From: Brevibacillus brevis
GTDB lineage: Bacteria; Bacillota; Bacilli; Brevibacillales; Brevibacillaceae
Direction of reading: 5' to 3'
NCBI RefSeq assembly: GCF_900637055.1
Contig: NZ_LR134338.1
Span: 1,241,001-1,305,000 of the forward strand
Length of the DNA stretch: 64,000 nt
Shown: one piece after another, positions 39,649-48,864 of the stretch
Layout of the letters: each line of letters starts with the position of its first letter
How positions within the stretch are numbered: position 1 is the stretch's first letter
The notes under the pieces: model-generated
Seen by the model: the letters and a program-made list of their open reading frames with translations, nothing else
What the model was told of the DNA's origin: nothing
The model's database searches: none
Position numbers and translations under genes: made by a program

Positions 39649-41623
39649 GAAACTGTATGAATTCACAATCAAGATGTCTGGGAAAATGAATAGATCGTTC
39701 ACCAGCGCGTTCGATAACGCTTCCCGCCGTATGCAGGATATGCGAAAAAAAATCAGCGAGTATCAGGCATCTATTGAGAAGGCAAATGGCAAACTGCAAT
39801 CCATGTCAACCTTGCACTCGAAAATGTCAGCAGCGATAGAGAAAACCAAGCGTGGCCTTTCCTCTTTGGAGCGGAAATACCGAAGTGGCGCGATCAGCGA
39901 AGAGGTGTACAGACGGGAAAGCCAGAAGCTGCAAAACGATCTTCAACGGTTTACCAACGTACAAAAGAGAGCAGCCTCACAGGTCGATAAGTTTAAACGG
40001 AACATAGCCGAATTAAATAGAGAAATGAGAAGTGAATCAAACAATCTGAACGCTTATTCTCGCCAACTTCAAACCATGGAGGCAAACGCACTTGCTGCGG
40101 GAGTCTCCATAGGGGAAATTGCGTTGGCAGGGGCTGCATTGATACCTGTTGGAGGGTATCTTGGTACGGTTGGGGTTGGTCTGGCTGGGATTGCTGTCGG
40201 AGCAAAGACTGCGAAATCTGCTTTTGACTTGATGATGGATAGCGTCAGCAAAGCGGCTGATCGAGAATACAACATCGAAGTCATCCAATCATTGCTCCGG
40301 GACCAAAAGAAAGCAGATCAGTTGTTCAACTGGATGGAGAAGCGCGCCATTGAATCCCGTTTCGGGATGACGGACTTTTTCGAATCCGGCCAGGCATTTT
40401 TGTTTAAAACGAAGGACCTGAGGCAAGTCCAAGGGCTGATTGATATATCCGAGAAGCTAGGGACGATCAATAAACAACAGGGGATGCAGGGGGCGGCGAT
40501 CGCTCTCAACGAGTTATTGATTGGCGATACTCAGTCTATCGTTGAGCGTTTTAACATGCCAAGGTCAGACATCAAGAAGTTTGCCAAATCGGGAATTGAC
40601 GGCATTATCAAGGGCATGAATGAGCTGCTAGATAAACAGAACATCGATGCCAAGCTGTTGAGTGATGTGGATACAACTGGTCTTGTTATGTATGAACAGC
40701 TCGTGGAAAAGCTTCAACTGACCTGGACGAAAATGGGGGTAGAAGCGTTAGACGCTTTGAAACCAACGCTAAAAGAAATCGACAATTTGACCAAGACAGA
40801 AGCGTTTCAGGATTTGTCGAAGCTGGGCTCAGATGCTTTTGCGGAAATGGGACGAACTGTTACCAAGTCCGTCCAGTTTGCATCTAATAAGCTACAGACG
40901 ATTTTCAATAATCCTGAATATAAGAAGTTGGATGTTTGGGGGAAAATCGAGTTTATCGTAGCGGATGTATACGATACATTCAACAAGTGGTGGAGCTCCG
41001 GAGGGAGTGAAGCTACACAACGTGTCACTTATGAAATTGCATCGAAGCTCGGTGAGTTGATCAAAGCGGCAGCTGTACCTCTCATTCCAATCGCCAAGGA
41101 CGTAGGATATGATGTCGGCAAATCGATTATTCAAGGCATTTGGGATGGAATGTGGGGAGAAAACAAGCTGGAGACTCCCTTTAGCAAACTGGAAGCCCGA
41201 ATAGAGAGCATGAGGGCTGCTGGTCAAGATCCGACCACTACGCCTGTTTATGGTGGGCCAAACGCAACCATGACAGCAGGGCCGGAACCTGCATGGTACG
41301 AAAAAGCGTGGGATTGGGTAAATGGTTCCCATGCAAACGGATTATCTTATGTCCCGTTCGATGGATACCGAGCGGAGCTTCATAAAGGGGAACGTGTATT
41401 GACTGCCCAACAGAATCGTAATCTCGACTCCAATCTATGGTCGAGAGCAAATCAGGCGATGTCGTCACGCAACGGAAATCAAACGCTTGTTTTTCAGTTC
41501 TCGCCAAACCTTTCTGGCGGAAATCGGTCAGAAAACGAATCGATGCTCCGAGACTCCTATCATGAATTCAAAACGAATATGCAGCGGTTCATAAGGAATG
41601 AGAGGGCGGTGAGGTTTTCCTGA
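39641..41623 (+). CDS. Tape measure protein
   Basis: 660 residues, which sets tail length. The N-terminus is a coiled coil (SEYQASIEKANGKLQSMS...), the centre carries hydrophobic segments (about 150-195, IGEIALAGAALIPVGGYLG), and the C-terminus has EPAWYEKAWDWVNGSHANG and GYRAELHKGERVLTAQQ, a common pattern in these proteins. It is short for a contractile tail, consistent with about 100 nm. Confidence 0.9.
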   Translation: MGRKLYEFTIKMSGKMNRSFTSAFDNASRRMQDMRKKISEYQASIEKANGKLQSMSTLHSKMSAAIEKTKRGLSSLERKYRSGAISEEVYRRESQKLQNDLQRFTNVQKRAASQVDKFKRNIAELNREMRSESNNLNAYSRQLQTMEANALAAGVSIGEIALAGAALIPVGGYLGTVGVGLAGIAVGAKTAKSAFDLMMDSVSKAADREYNIEVIQSLLRDQKKADQLFNWMEKRAIESRFGMTDFFESGQAFLFKTKDLRQVQGLIDISEKLGTINKQQGMQGAAIALNELLIGDTQSIVERFNMPRSDIKKFAKSGIDGIIKGMNELLDKQNIDAKLLSDVDTTGLVMYEQLVEKLQLTWTKMGVEALDALKPTLKEIDNLTKTEAFQDLSKLGSDAFAEMGRTVTKSVQFASNKLQTIFNNPEYKKLDVWGKIEFIVADVYDTFNKWWSSGGSEATQRVTYEIASKLGELIKAAAVPLIPIAKDVGYDVGKSIIQGIWDGMWGENKLETPFSKLEARIESMRAAGQDPTTTPVYGGPNATMTAGPEPAWYEKAWDWVNGSHANGLSYVPFDGYRAELHKGERVLTAQQNRNLDSNLWSRANQAMSSRNGNQTLVFQFSPNLSGGNRSENESMLRDSYHEFKTNMQRFIRNERAVRFS

Positions 41624-41838
41624 TGGCTGGAACATATACAACGAATGCAGGTGACATGTGGGACTGGATCGCGTATAAAACGATGGGCAGCGAGTACTTC
41701 ATGCCACAGTTAATTGAAGCCAATCTAAAGCATCGAGAGACGGTAGTCTTTTCATCCGGAATCGTCCTGGTTGTTCCAGACAATGACGATGGCATGGCGC
41801 AGGACACATCAAATCTGCCTCCTTGGAAGAGGGAGTGA
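41623..41838 (+). CDS. Tail protein X (LysM-like hub protein)
   Basis: 71 residues: TYTTNAGDMWDWIAYKTMGSEYFMPQLIEAN then SGIVLVVPD, the gpX pattern with a LysM-like fold that binds the tail tube end. ATG 41623 overlaps the stop of the tape measure. Confidence 0.9.
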   Translation: MAGTYTTNAGDMWDWIAYKTMGSEYFMPQLIEANLKHRETVVFSSGIVLVVPDNDDGMAQDTSNLPPWKRE

Positions 41839-41844
41839 CGACGA

Positions 41845-42861
41845 ATGGCACAGCCAAGACGAGTCAAATTTGAACTACTCTATGACAACAAGAACATTTC
41901 GAATGATCTGCAGCCGTACCTCATCTCGTTTGAGTACACCGACAATCTCTCTGGCACGGCGGATACCATATCTATCAACCTAGCAGACCGGGAACGCCTG
42001 TGGTGGGCAGCGTGGATGCCAGAATTGTATGCAAGCATAAAGGCAAAAATCATTCGTGAAAACTGGATCGATGACGGGAAAACGGATGCTCTAAATTGCG
42101 GGTATTTCGAAATCAACGAGATCAACCTAACAAGTCCACCCAATGCCGTCAGTATCCAAGGCGTGTCTGTGCCAGATTCGTCAACGATCCGGGCACAACG
42201 AAAATTCCGTGCATGGGAGCAAACACGTTTGTCTGTGATCGCAAAAGATATTGCAGGCAAGAATGGGCTCAAACTTCTTTTTGATGCAGAAGACGAGGAC
42301 TACGATCGGATTGAACAGACAGAGGAAACCGATCTTGGTTTCCTTATGCGCCTGTGCGATGATGCTGGCATTGCTGTTAAGCTGACAGGCAAACAGATCA
42401 GTTTATTTGATGAAGCCAAATACGAGGAGAAACCTCCTGCTTTTTCGCTCAATTATGCAACGTCCAAGATCAAAAGCTTTTCGGCACAGGTGACCACGAC
42501 AGGCATCTATAGTCGGGCTGTTGTGAACTATCACAGTCCAAAAGGGAAAAAGAAGATCCACTACACCTATATGCCCCCAAACGCCCCAAAAACGGGTCGT
42601 ACGCTGTATATCAATGAGCGCGTAAAGGATGGACGTCAGGCAGAACGAAAAGCCAAAAGTGCGCTGCGCCAAGCGAATAAGGAGCAGCACAAGGCAAGCA
42701 TTACCTTGATGGGAGACGTTAACCTGGTAGCTGGTATGACGTTTATGCTGAACAATTTTGGGGCTGTGAGCGGGAAATACATCATTACCCAGGCTGTTCA
42801 TGCTTATAGCGGGAATGGCTACGAAACTTCGCTTGAATGCAGAAAGGTATTGGGCTGGTAA
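41845..42861 (+). CDS. Baseplate hub protein (P2 gpD, late control D family)
   Basis: 338 residues. It starts with RVKFELLYDNKNISNDLQPYL and FEYTDNLSGTADTISINLADRERLW, then ISLFDEAKYEEK and ISLMGDVNLVAGMTFML near the end. It forms the hub at the tail tip around gpV. It is coupled to the next gene by TAATG. Confidence 0.92.
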   Translation: MAQPRRVKFELLYDNKNISNDLQPYLISFEYTDNLSGTADTISINLADRERLWWAAWMPELYASIKAKIIRENWIDDGKTDALNCGYFEINEINLTSPPNAVSIQGVSVPDSSTIRAQRKFRAWEQTRLSVIAKDIAGKNGLKLLFDAEDEDYDRIEQTEETDLGFLMRLCDDAGIAVKLTGKQISLFDEAKYEEKPPAFSLNYATSKIKSFSAQVTTTGIYSRAVVNYHSPKGKKKIHYTYMPPNAPKTGRTLYINERVKDGRQAERKAKSALRQANKEQHKASITLMGDVNLVAGMTFMLNNFGAVSGKYIITQAVHAYSGNGYETSLECRKVLGW

Positions 42862-43310
42862 TGGATATGAAAAACATATTGCGTGTCGGCATTGTATCGA
42901 GCGTAGACGAGAGGGATGCGACAGCAAGGGTCGTCTTTGGTGACCGCGAGGATGTGGTGTCCTACAAAATGGACATCCTTTCTCGTGGTTCTTTTTTGTT
43001 AAAAGATTACTGGCTGCCGGATGTGAATGAACAGGTATGGTGCCTGTTTTTGCCGACAGGGAATGCAGATGGGATTATTCTCGGATCAACGTACAATCAA
43101 GAGGACCTAGTGCCAATCAAGAACAAAAATAAACGCCACATCCGTTTTGGTGATGGGACATTCATCGACTATGATCGAGAAACGCATACCCTGACAGTCG
43201 ATTTTCTTCATCCTGGGAAAATCGTCTTTAATAACACCAATATCATAAACAACCAAACGACGCAGCGAGGTGAACCAGAATGGCGGTCATCGGAAGTCTT
43301 GGAGAAGTGA
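42861..43310 (+). CDS. Baseplate spike protein gpV
   Basis: 149 residues. The OB-like domain (LRVGIVSSVDERDATARVVFGD, LPDVNEQVWCLFLPTGNADGIILGS) is followed by a short beta-helix start. It is the membrane-piercing spike of P2-like baseplates. It overlaps the next gene by 31 bp. Confidence 0.9.
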   Translation: MDMKNILRVGIVSSVDERDATARVVFGDREDVVSYKMDILSRGSFLLKDYWLPDVNEQVWCLFLPTGNADGIILGSTYNQEDLVPIKNKNKRHIRFGDGTFIDYDRETHTLTVDFLHPGKIVFNNTNIINNQTTQRGEPEWRSSEVLEK

Positions 43311-43690
43311 TTTTTGAAGTATCTTCCCAGCGTGTTCGTACTTTTGATGATATGACAAGAAACGGCTCGAGCCGGTGGGTAACCCATGACATCCATCGAA
43401 ACAAACCGATTCCTGAATTCGTTGGTCCGGGGCTTGAAGAAATTAGTCTTTCCATTCAGTTGAAAGCCTCGCTCGGGGTTGATCCAGAAGCGGAGCTGAA
43501 AACATTGCGGATCAAAAGGGATACGGGCCAAAGGGATTTATTGGTCATCGGAAACAAACCTGTTTCAACCAGCCAATGGATTACCGAGTCGGTCAGCGAA
43601 CAACACAAAAACTATGACGGTCGTGGTCGTTTACTATCTGTTAACGTTGAGCTGCGTCTCAAGGAGTATCCGAAAAAGGCGGGAAGCTAA
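43280..43690 (+). CDS. Tail terminator or gpU-family tail protein
   Basis: 136 residues: VIGSLGEVIFEVSSQRVRTFDDM, then RNKPIPEFVGPGLEEISLSIQL and LLVIGNKPVSTSQWITESVSE, the P2 gpU pattern. Its start lies inside gpV and its stop overlaps the next ATG. Confidence 0.9.
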   Translation: MAVIGSLGEVIFEVSSQRVRTFDDMTRNGSSRWVTHDIHRNKPIPEFVGPGLEEISLSIQLKASLGVDPEAELKTLRIKRDTGQRDLLVIGNKPVSTSQWITESVSEQHKNYDGRGRLLSVNVELRLKEYPKKAGS

Positions 43691-44001
43691 TGGCTCAAAT
43701 CGTAACGATTACAAGTGATTTTAAAGAGGTTATTTTCGGCGCGACCGGAGAAACAGAAGTGATCCAAAACGTGAGGACCATCATGCTGAGCATGATTCAT
43801 ACATCTCCGATGTACCGATCATTTGGTTGGGACCCTAACATCGACGCACCTGTTAATGCTTATATGGCAATCACTTCGGCACGACTCATTGAAAAAATCC
43901 AACAATATGAACCACGCGCAGAGGTCCAGGAAGTTACGTATAAAGGTGATGAAAACGGGATGTTAAAACCTTTGGTAAAGGTGGCGATAAAAGGTGTCTA
44001 G
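43690..44001 (+). CDS. Baseplate wedge protein gpW/gp25 family
   Basis: 103 residues: VQNVRTIMLSMIHTSPMYRSFGWDPNIDAPVN, a gp25-like lysozyme-related wedge pattern. It overlaps the gpJ gene by 8 bp. Confidence 0.9.
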   Translation: MAQIVTITSDFKEVIFGATGETEVIQNVRTIMLSMIHTSPMYRSFGWDPNIDAPVNAYMAITSARLIEKIQQYEPRAEVQEVTYKGDENGMLKPLVKVAIKGV

Positions 44002-45109
44002 GTTTGATTTTTTACCAGATGTATCATTCGCCAATAAATCGCCGCAACAGATCGAAGCGGATCTGATCGCAAACTATGAAAAAGAATACAAAAAACCACT
44101 TGCAGCAGCTGATCCGGTACGACTCTTTATCAAGAGCATCGTGCCTTTTTTTGTACAGCAAAGAGTCATTATCGACGACTCTGCAAAACAGAACTTGCTT
44201 AAATATGCGAGAGGTAAGTACCTGGACCTCATTGGTATCTTGCTGAACGTATTAAGAATACTGGCTACAAAGGCTAAGACTACGGTTCGTTTTACCTTAT
44301 CGACACCAGTATCTCAGATCATACCGAAAGGGACCCGAGTTACAGCAGGGGACAACGTATTTTTTGCAACAACAGCGGACGTCACAGTCACAAGTGGGGA
44401 GACGAAAGTAGAGGTCAAAGCGGAATGCGTTTCCGTGGGTGTGATTGGCAATGGGTATCCAGTGGGAAAACTGAACCAATTGGTTGACCCTCTGCCATTT
44501 GTCCAATCGGTTTCTAATGTCACAGAATCGGGCGGCGGGGCAGATGAAGAGGACGACGATTCATACGCAGAACGAATCCGGCAGGCACCAGAGAGCTTTT
44601 CTGTAGCTGGTCCATCTGGAGCTTACGAGTTTTGGGCAAAGTCAGCCAGTACCCTTCTGGGGGATGTGAATGTATCAAGCCCAAGGGCTGGAGTGGTGGA
44701 GATTCGACCTCTACTCAAAACGGGAGAGATACCTGATCAGACAATCCTCGATCAAGTCGCGGCTGTTTGCAACGATAGAAAGATTCGGCCACTCACTGAC
44801 CAAGTTTTTGTTTTGGCCCCGACTCAAAAAACATACAACATCGAGGCCACATACTGGATTGATACGGACAAGGAAAGTGCTGTCACCACGATTCAGGCAA
44901 ATGTGAATAAAGCCGTTGCTAGCTATCAACTTTGGCAAAGAGCCAAGCTTGGCCGTGACATTGATCCGTCTGAGCTTGTTTTCCTCATGAAGCAGGCGGG
45001 AGCTAAACGGGTATCTGTGACAAGTCCAGTTTTTACCACACTGACTGAATCGCAAGTAGCCAAAGAACACACGGTCAATGTGGTGTATGGAGGGTTGGAA
45101 AGTGGTTGA
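43994..45109 (+). CDS. Baseplate assembly protein gpJ
   Basis: 371 residues, GTG start at 43994. It has SPQQIEADLIANYEKEYKKPLAAADPVRLFI, GTRVTAGDNVFFATTADVTV, ESGGGADEEDDDSYAERI, and a C-terminal IDPSELVFLMKQAGAKRVSV, the Baseplate_J pattern. It overlaps gpI by 8 bp. Confidence 0.93.
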   Translation: MSRFDFLPDVSFANKSPQQIEADLIANYEKEYKKPLAAADPVRLFIKSIVPFFVQQRVIIDDSAKQNLLKYARGKYLDLIGILLNVLRILATKAKTTVRFTLSTPVSQIIPKGTRVTAGDNVFFATTADVTVTSGETKVEVKAECVSVGVIGNGYPVGKLNQLVDPLPFVQSVSNVTESGGGADEEDDDSYAERIRQAPESFSVAGPSGAYEFWAKSASTLLGDVNVSSPRAGVVEIRPLLKTGEIPDQTILDQVAAVCNDRKIRPLTDQVFVLAPTQKTYNIEATYWIDTDKESAVTTIQANVNKAVASYQLWQRAKLGRDIDPSELVFLMKQAGAKRVSVTSPVFTTLTESQVAKEHTVNVVYGGLESG

Positions 45110-45746
45110 TATCTACAACGCAAAGCTGTCGGACATCCTTCCATCGTCCATAAAAGAAGACAAGAAGATTCGAGCGTTGGCTGCAGCCATTACAAAGGAA
45201 ATGCAGGACATATCCTCTGATATGAAACTGGTGCTTATGTTTTCCCGGATCGATGAACTAGATTCAGAGGTGGTGGACATCCTGGCCCACCAATTGCACG
45301 TCGATTTCTATGATTCATCGTTATCTCTTGAAAGTCGGAGGGAGCTCGTCAAAACGGCAATAGGAGCTCATCGATATAAGGGAACGCCCTGGGCAATCGA
45401 ACAGGTCGCATCTATTTTGTTCAAAAATTCATCGGTCCGCGAATGGTTCGAATACGGTGGGGAACCGCATCATTTTCGAATCGAGACAGAACAGTTGATT
45501 TTTGAGCCGGGGGATCTGGCAAAGTTCCGTCGTCTGGTGGAAGGTGTGAAGCGCAAGAGCTCTTGGTTGGATGACATTGTGTTCAAGATCATAGCCACCA
45601 CGATCAGAGTAGATGTTTCTGCTAAAAGATTTATCGTTGATTACTTTGTGTGCAATACCTTCTACCCTGACGAAATTGTTGTCAATGCTCCAAGCTTGCC
45701 CGTCTTTGTTGCGCCTGGCATGCCTATGTTTACAGCAACGGAATGA
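45102..45746 (+). CDS. Tail protein I (gpI)
   Basis: 214 residues. The pattern ILPSSIKEDKKIRALAAAITKEMQDISSDM, then ELVKTAIGAHRYKGTPWAIEQVASILF, is that of P2 gpI-like baseplate proteins. GTG 45102 has GGAGGG 9 nt upstream. Confidence 0.9.
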   Translation: MVDIYNAKLSDILPSSIKEDKKIRALAAAITKEMQDISSDMKLVLMFSRIDELDSEVVDILAHQLHVDFYDSSLSLESRRELVKTAIGAHRYKGTPWAIEQVASILFKNSSVREWFEYGGEPHHFRIETEQLIFEPGDLAKFRRLVEGVKRKSSWLDDIVFKIIATTIRVDVSAKRFIVDYFVCNTFYPDEIVVNAPSLPVFVAPGMPMFTATE

Positions 45747-45762
45747 TGAAGGAGGGTATCAA

Positions 45763-46122
45763 ATGCCAATTGGCACAAGACATATATTACGTGACGGCGG
45801 TCTACTTCCGGTCCCGCAATATTTCAATGTTACGAAGGATGAATTTCAGGAAATTCAGGGTAACAAAGGAGCTATGTTTGTGCAACTTCGCGGCTTATCT
45901 GCGAAAGAGCCTATTAGCGGCTCAACTGACACAGATCATATTTTCACCGAGCAAATGCATGGCTTTGTCATTAAAAATGACGGAACGAATGATCTGACAT
46001 TTACGATTCACAACTACACTTTTACGGTCAAAGAAGGCGAAGTGTTTGAAGAATCGTTTGAGCCGTTTACCCAAGTCATCATCAAAACAACTTCTCCATT
46101 TCGCGCTTATGGGAAAGGGTGA
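45763..46122 (+). CDS. Baseplate-region accessory protein, unknown
   Basis: 119 residues, start at ATG 45763 behind GGAGGG. A beta-rich protein: MHGFVIKNDGTNDLTFTIHNYTF, then EESFEPFTQVIIKTTSPFRAYG. It may be a fibre-attachment or adaptor protein. No family known. Confidence 0.6.
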   Translation: MPIGTRHILRDGGLLPVPQYFNVTKDEFQEIQGNKGAMFVQLRGLSAKEPISGSTDTDHIFTEQMHGFVIKNDGTNDLTFTIHNYTFTVKEGEVFEESFEPFTQVIIKTTSPFRAYGKG

Positions 46123-46127
46123 TCCAA

Positions 46128-46448
46128 ATGGCTATTAAAGTGGAACCTGCTTTCCTGGAATTCATCCGAAATACAGTGAGCGCAAAAATAAGTAACGCCA
46201 CAATCACCGTGGACGGGAAACCTGTCATTCATCCAATTACACTGACGAAGCATCTTACCAGTGCCCAGAAAACAGTTGTGCAGTTGTACGTCTACTTGGA
46301 CGTCGTGGATGCAGCAGGCACCATTACAGAGGCAAAACTAGTGGACGCAAGCGGGACAGCAATGATTACCTCTGATGCACAGATTACCTCGCACGAAACA
46401 GGGGCATTGTTGCTATTCGAAATCCCTTTCGAAGTGAGGAGTGTGTGA
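46128..46448 (+). CDS. Small structural protein, unknown
   Basis: 106 residues from ATG 46128 behind GAAAGGG. Beta-rich, with VDGKPVIHPITLTKHLTSAQ and SHETGALLLFEIPFEVRSV. The place between baseplate and fibre genes suggests an adaptor. Role unknown. Confidence 0.6.
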   Translation: MAIKVEPAFLEFIRNTVSAKISNATITVDGKPVIHPITLTKHLTSAQKTVVQLYVYLDVVDAAGTITEAKLVDASGTAMITSDAQITSHETGALLLFEIPFEVRSV

Positions 46449-46449
46449 A

Positions 46450-47004
46450 ATGCCCTATGATCGGCAATATTGGACTGACCGACTTGTAAATACGGAAACA
46501 GGTGAAACGATCCAAGATGGTACTCGTTTTACCGCACGGCGTATGAATCACATAGAAGAAGGTATTAAGGACATCGATGGCGTTGTTATCAGATTAGAAA
46601 ATCGCATTCTCTACCTGCACGCCAAGATCACGACAGGAGACAGGACTGCGGGGAATAGTGGAATTTTTGTTGATTTGTTTGACGGCATCCAGGATGCGGT
46701 CATTTCCTTGGATAAGACGAGAACGACAATTCAGTCTATTTCTGGTTCGAATGTTACCGTTGCATCGGTGACAGGCTTTGCAGTGGGGCAAGAGGTTACG
46801 TTAGCCTCGGTCAACAATCAGGAGGAGCGTATGATCACAGCAATTAATGCGTCTACAAAAATTATCACACTAAACGCAGCTCCAGCAGCAACCTATTCTG
46901 CAAATGCCATCCTGGCAAGGTCAACCGTGGAAATTGATACAGCGGCGAAACGTATGCGACGAGGGTCAATCGATACTTATAGTGTGAAAATAGCCGTAAC
47001 ATAA
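46450..47004 (+). CDS. Tail fibre adaptor protein candidate
   Basis: 184 residues: WTDRLVNTETGETIQDGTRFTARRMNHIEEGIKD at the N-terminus, a motif found at the start of many phage fibre proteins (a collar-binding segment), then repeated beta segments (GSNVTVASVTGFAVGQEVTLASVN). ATG 46450 has GAGGAG upstream. Confidence 0.7.
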   Translation: MPYDRQYWTDRLVNTETGETIQDGTRFTARRMNHIEEGIKDIDGVVIRLENRILYLHAKITTGDRTAGNSGIFVDLFDGIQDAVISLDKTRTTIQSISGSNVTVASVTGFAVGQEVTLASVNNQEERMITAINASTKIITLNAAPAATYSANAILARSTVEIDTAAKRMRRGSIDTYSVKIAVT

Positions 47005-47020
47005 GAAAGGAGGCGGTTAG

Positions 47021-48691
47021 ATGGCTAGTAAATCAACCGTTGTTAGCATCCCTGAGTCTACATCACAGAGTCGATCACAAAAGATAACCATCCCAAACCT
47101 AAAACGAGTTGTCTCTGTTGCAGTCAATACGGGCAAAGTTACACACTCTGTCAATGGCAGCGAAGTGACGGTCAATGTCAGCGATGGCTCATATACCCGA
47201 TATACCACATCCAGCAGCCCGAACACAAAAACCGTATCGGATACTCGTACCAGCAGCACTGATAGTTTTCCATCGTCGATCAGTTACAACGATGGTACTT
47301 ATAGCGGAACATTGTCCAAGTCAGGAAGTTCAACCTCCTTTGTCGTGAGTGGCAGTCCTCCCGGTCAAAAAACAGCATCTGATACTCGATCAGCTTCTCA
47401 TGAACGCGCGATAGATTGTTCGCAGGCGCAAAGCGGTGCATTAGCGAATCTGCCAGCCTCTGTATCTTATTCAGACGGTGAAGGGTATTCAGGGGTTTTG
47501 CAACGGACTGGGACGTCTGTTGGATCTTGCCAACGCTATTATTATGGAGACGGCAAGTATTTGTATACAGCTTCCGCAACAGGGAACTATTCTGGACAGG
47601 TTTCAAAGCCGGACACACGGGTTTACAATTACTCGCAAAGCTATTCCGGTACAGTCTATGGTCCTTCTCAAACTTACTTTACCTACTACTATGCTTATAC
47701 CGTAACCGTTACTTATGAAGACAACTTTGGTCAGACACTGACACTTTCAGCACCAGCAAACGGAATCAAATTGTCTGTGGGCAACACCTATACGGTGACA
47801 GGAACCACATTGGACACCGATCCTGGTGATATCGTTTCTGTCTATGTACGTGTAAATAAAGGTGTTAACTATCTAATCATGCAAGCATCAGCTGATGGGG
47901 TAAATCCTCTGTCCTTTAGTAAAACGTTCACATTTACAGGCGGGGCTATTAAGGACGGCACGACTAGCGTATCAGGGCTTTTGGATGAGGGTTCGACCCA
48001 TTTACTAGAAGTATGGTCGGAGGATAACAAAGGCGGCACCTCCATCATTGCAGAGCGTACATTTACCGTGGTGCTGAATCGTCCTCCGATCCTTACACAC
48101 TCATTCGTTGCGAATAACGATAATCTGTCGGACGATTCACCCATTACAATCAATGGAACCGTCTCAGATCCAGATGGAAATAGCGCGACCATGAAATATC
48201 GTTTGAACGGTGGCGCAGATATACCCATATCGGTAAGTGGCGGTGCGTGGACAATAACCGTCACACCAAAGCAGATGGTTTCAGGATCAAACAACCTTGT
48301 CATAACAGCTACAGACTCATTAGGAGCGACGACGGTAGTCACGTTTTCTCTCACCCGTTCGGTGACGAAAACACGACTCAAAACTGCCCATGCTCGCTAC
48401 AAGCTATCTCCTCAATCAACTACGGCCAAAGAAGTCCTAGCTTGGCTCCAGCATGAAACGGGAGATTTGAATGTGGACGGAGCACTTTCCATCGTGCCGG
48501 CTGGCGCTGCTGAATCTTACAAGCCCATGACAAAAACGTCTGCACCTGTAATCACTGGAATCGTAGAGAAGGAATTCATCGGAACGTACGCGACACCAGA
48601 CGCTCAGCTCCATTTGAAATTTACACTAACCAGTAATGACGCCAACTCAACAGCTGCAGCGACGAATTTATCGGGGGCGATCAAAGCATGA
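47021..48691 (+). CDS. Tail fibre with Ig-like or cadherin-like domains
   Basis: 556 residues. The Ser/Thr/Tyr-rich N-terminal half (residues about 10-225, with repeated TASDTR and SGQVSKPDTR-like units) leads into two beta-sandwich domains (VTVTYEDNFGQTLTLSAPANG; ILTHSFVANNDNLSDDSPITINGTVSDPDGN, about 350-450) and a C-terminal unit TSAPVITGIVEKEFIGTYATP. It likely binds cell-surface carbohydrate. It overlaps the next ORF by ATGA. Confidence 0.78.
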   Translation: MASKSTVVSIPESTSQSRSQKITIPNLKRVVSVAVNTGKVTHSVNGSEVTVNVSDGSYTRYTTSSSPNTKTVSDTRTSSTDSFPSSISYNDGTYSGTLSKSGSSTSFVVSGSPPGQKTASDTRSASHERAIDCSQAQSGALANLPASVSYSDGEGYSGVLQRTGTSVGSCQRYYYGDGKYLYTASATGNYSGQVSKPDTRVYNYSQSYSGTVYGPSQTYFTYYYAYTVTVTYEDNFGQTLTLSAPANGIKLSVGNTYTVTGTTLDTDPGDIVSVYVRVNKGVNYLIMQASADGVNPLSFSKTFTFTGGAIKDGTTSVSGLLDEGSTHLLEVWSEDNKGGTSIIAERTFTVVLNRPPILTHSFVANNDNLSDDSPITINGTVSDPDGNSATMKYRLNGGADIPISVSGGAWTITVTPKQMVSGSNNLVITATDSLGATTVVTFSLTRSVTKTRLKTAHARYKLSPQSTTAKEVLAWLQHETGDLNVDGALSIVPAGAAESYKPMTKTSAPVITGIVEKEFIGTYATPDAQLHLKFTLTSNDANSTAAATNLSGAIKA

Positions 48692-48864
48692 GATACCGCA
48701 AGCGGAATCCTGACGGATCGTTAGGCGATTGGGTTTACACGCCGGCAGGAGAGGAAGAGCGACAACAGGAAGAGGCTCTACGAAAAGAGCTGGATGCCCT
48801 TCGAGAAGAGAACGAGAAGCTGAAAAATGCTCAAAGAGAGGGTGGAGAAAATGGCGTGGGCTAA
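48688..48864 (+). CDS. 58-codon tail-region ORF with coiled coil
   Basis: 58 residues starting MRYRKRNPDGSLGDWVYTPA, then a coiled coil EEERQQEEALRKELDALREE. ATG 48688 overlaps the fibre stop (ATGA), so translation is coupled. It overlaps the deacetylase start by 14 bp. It resembles the small XkdX-region proteins in length. Confidence 0.65.
   Translation: MRYRKRNPDGSLGDWVYTPAGEEERQQEEALRKELDALREENEKLKNAQREGGENGVG

Noticed and set aside
47280..47705. Several frames on both strands within the fibre gene
   Set aside because: They are shadows of the fibre gene, without ribosome binding sites.
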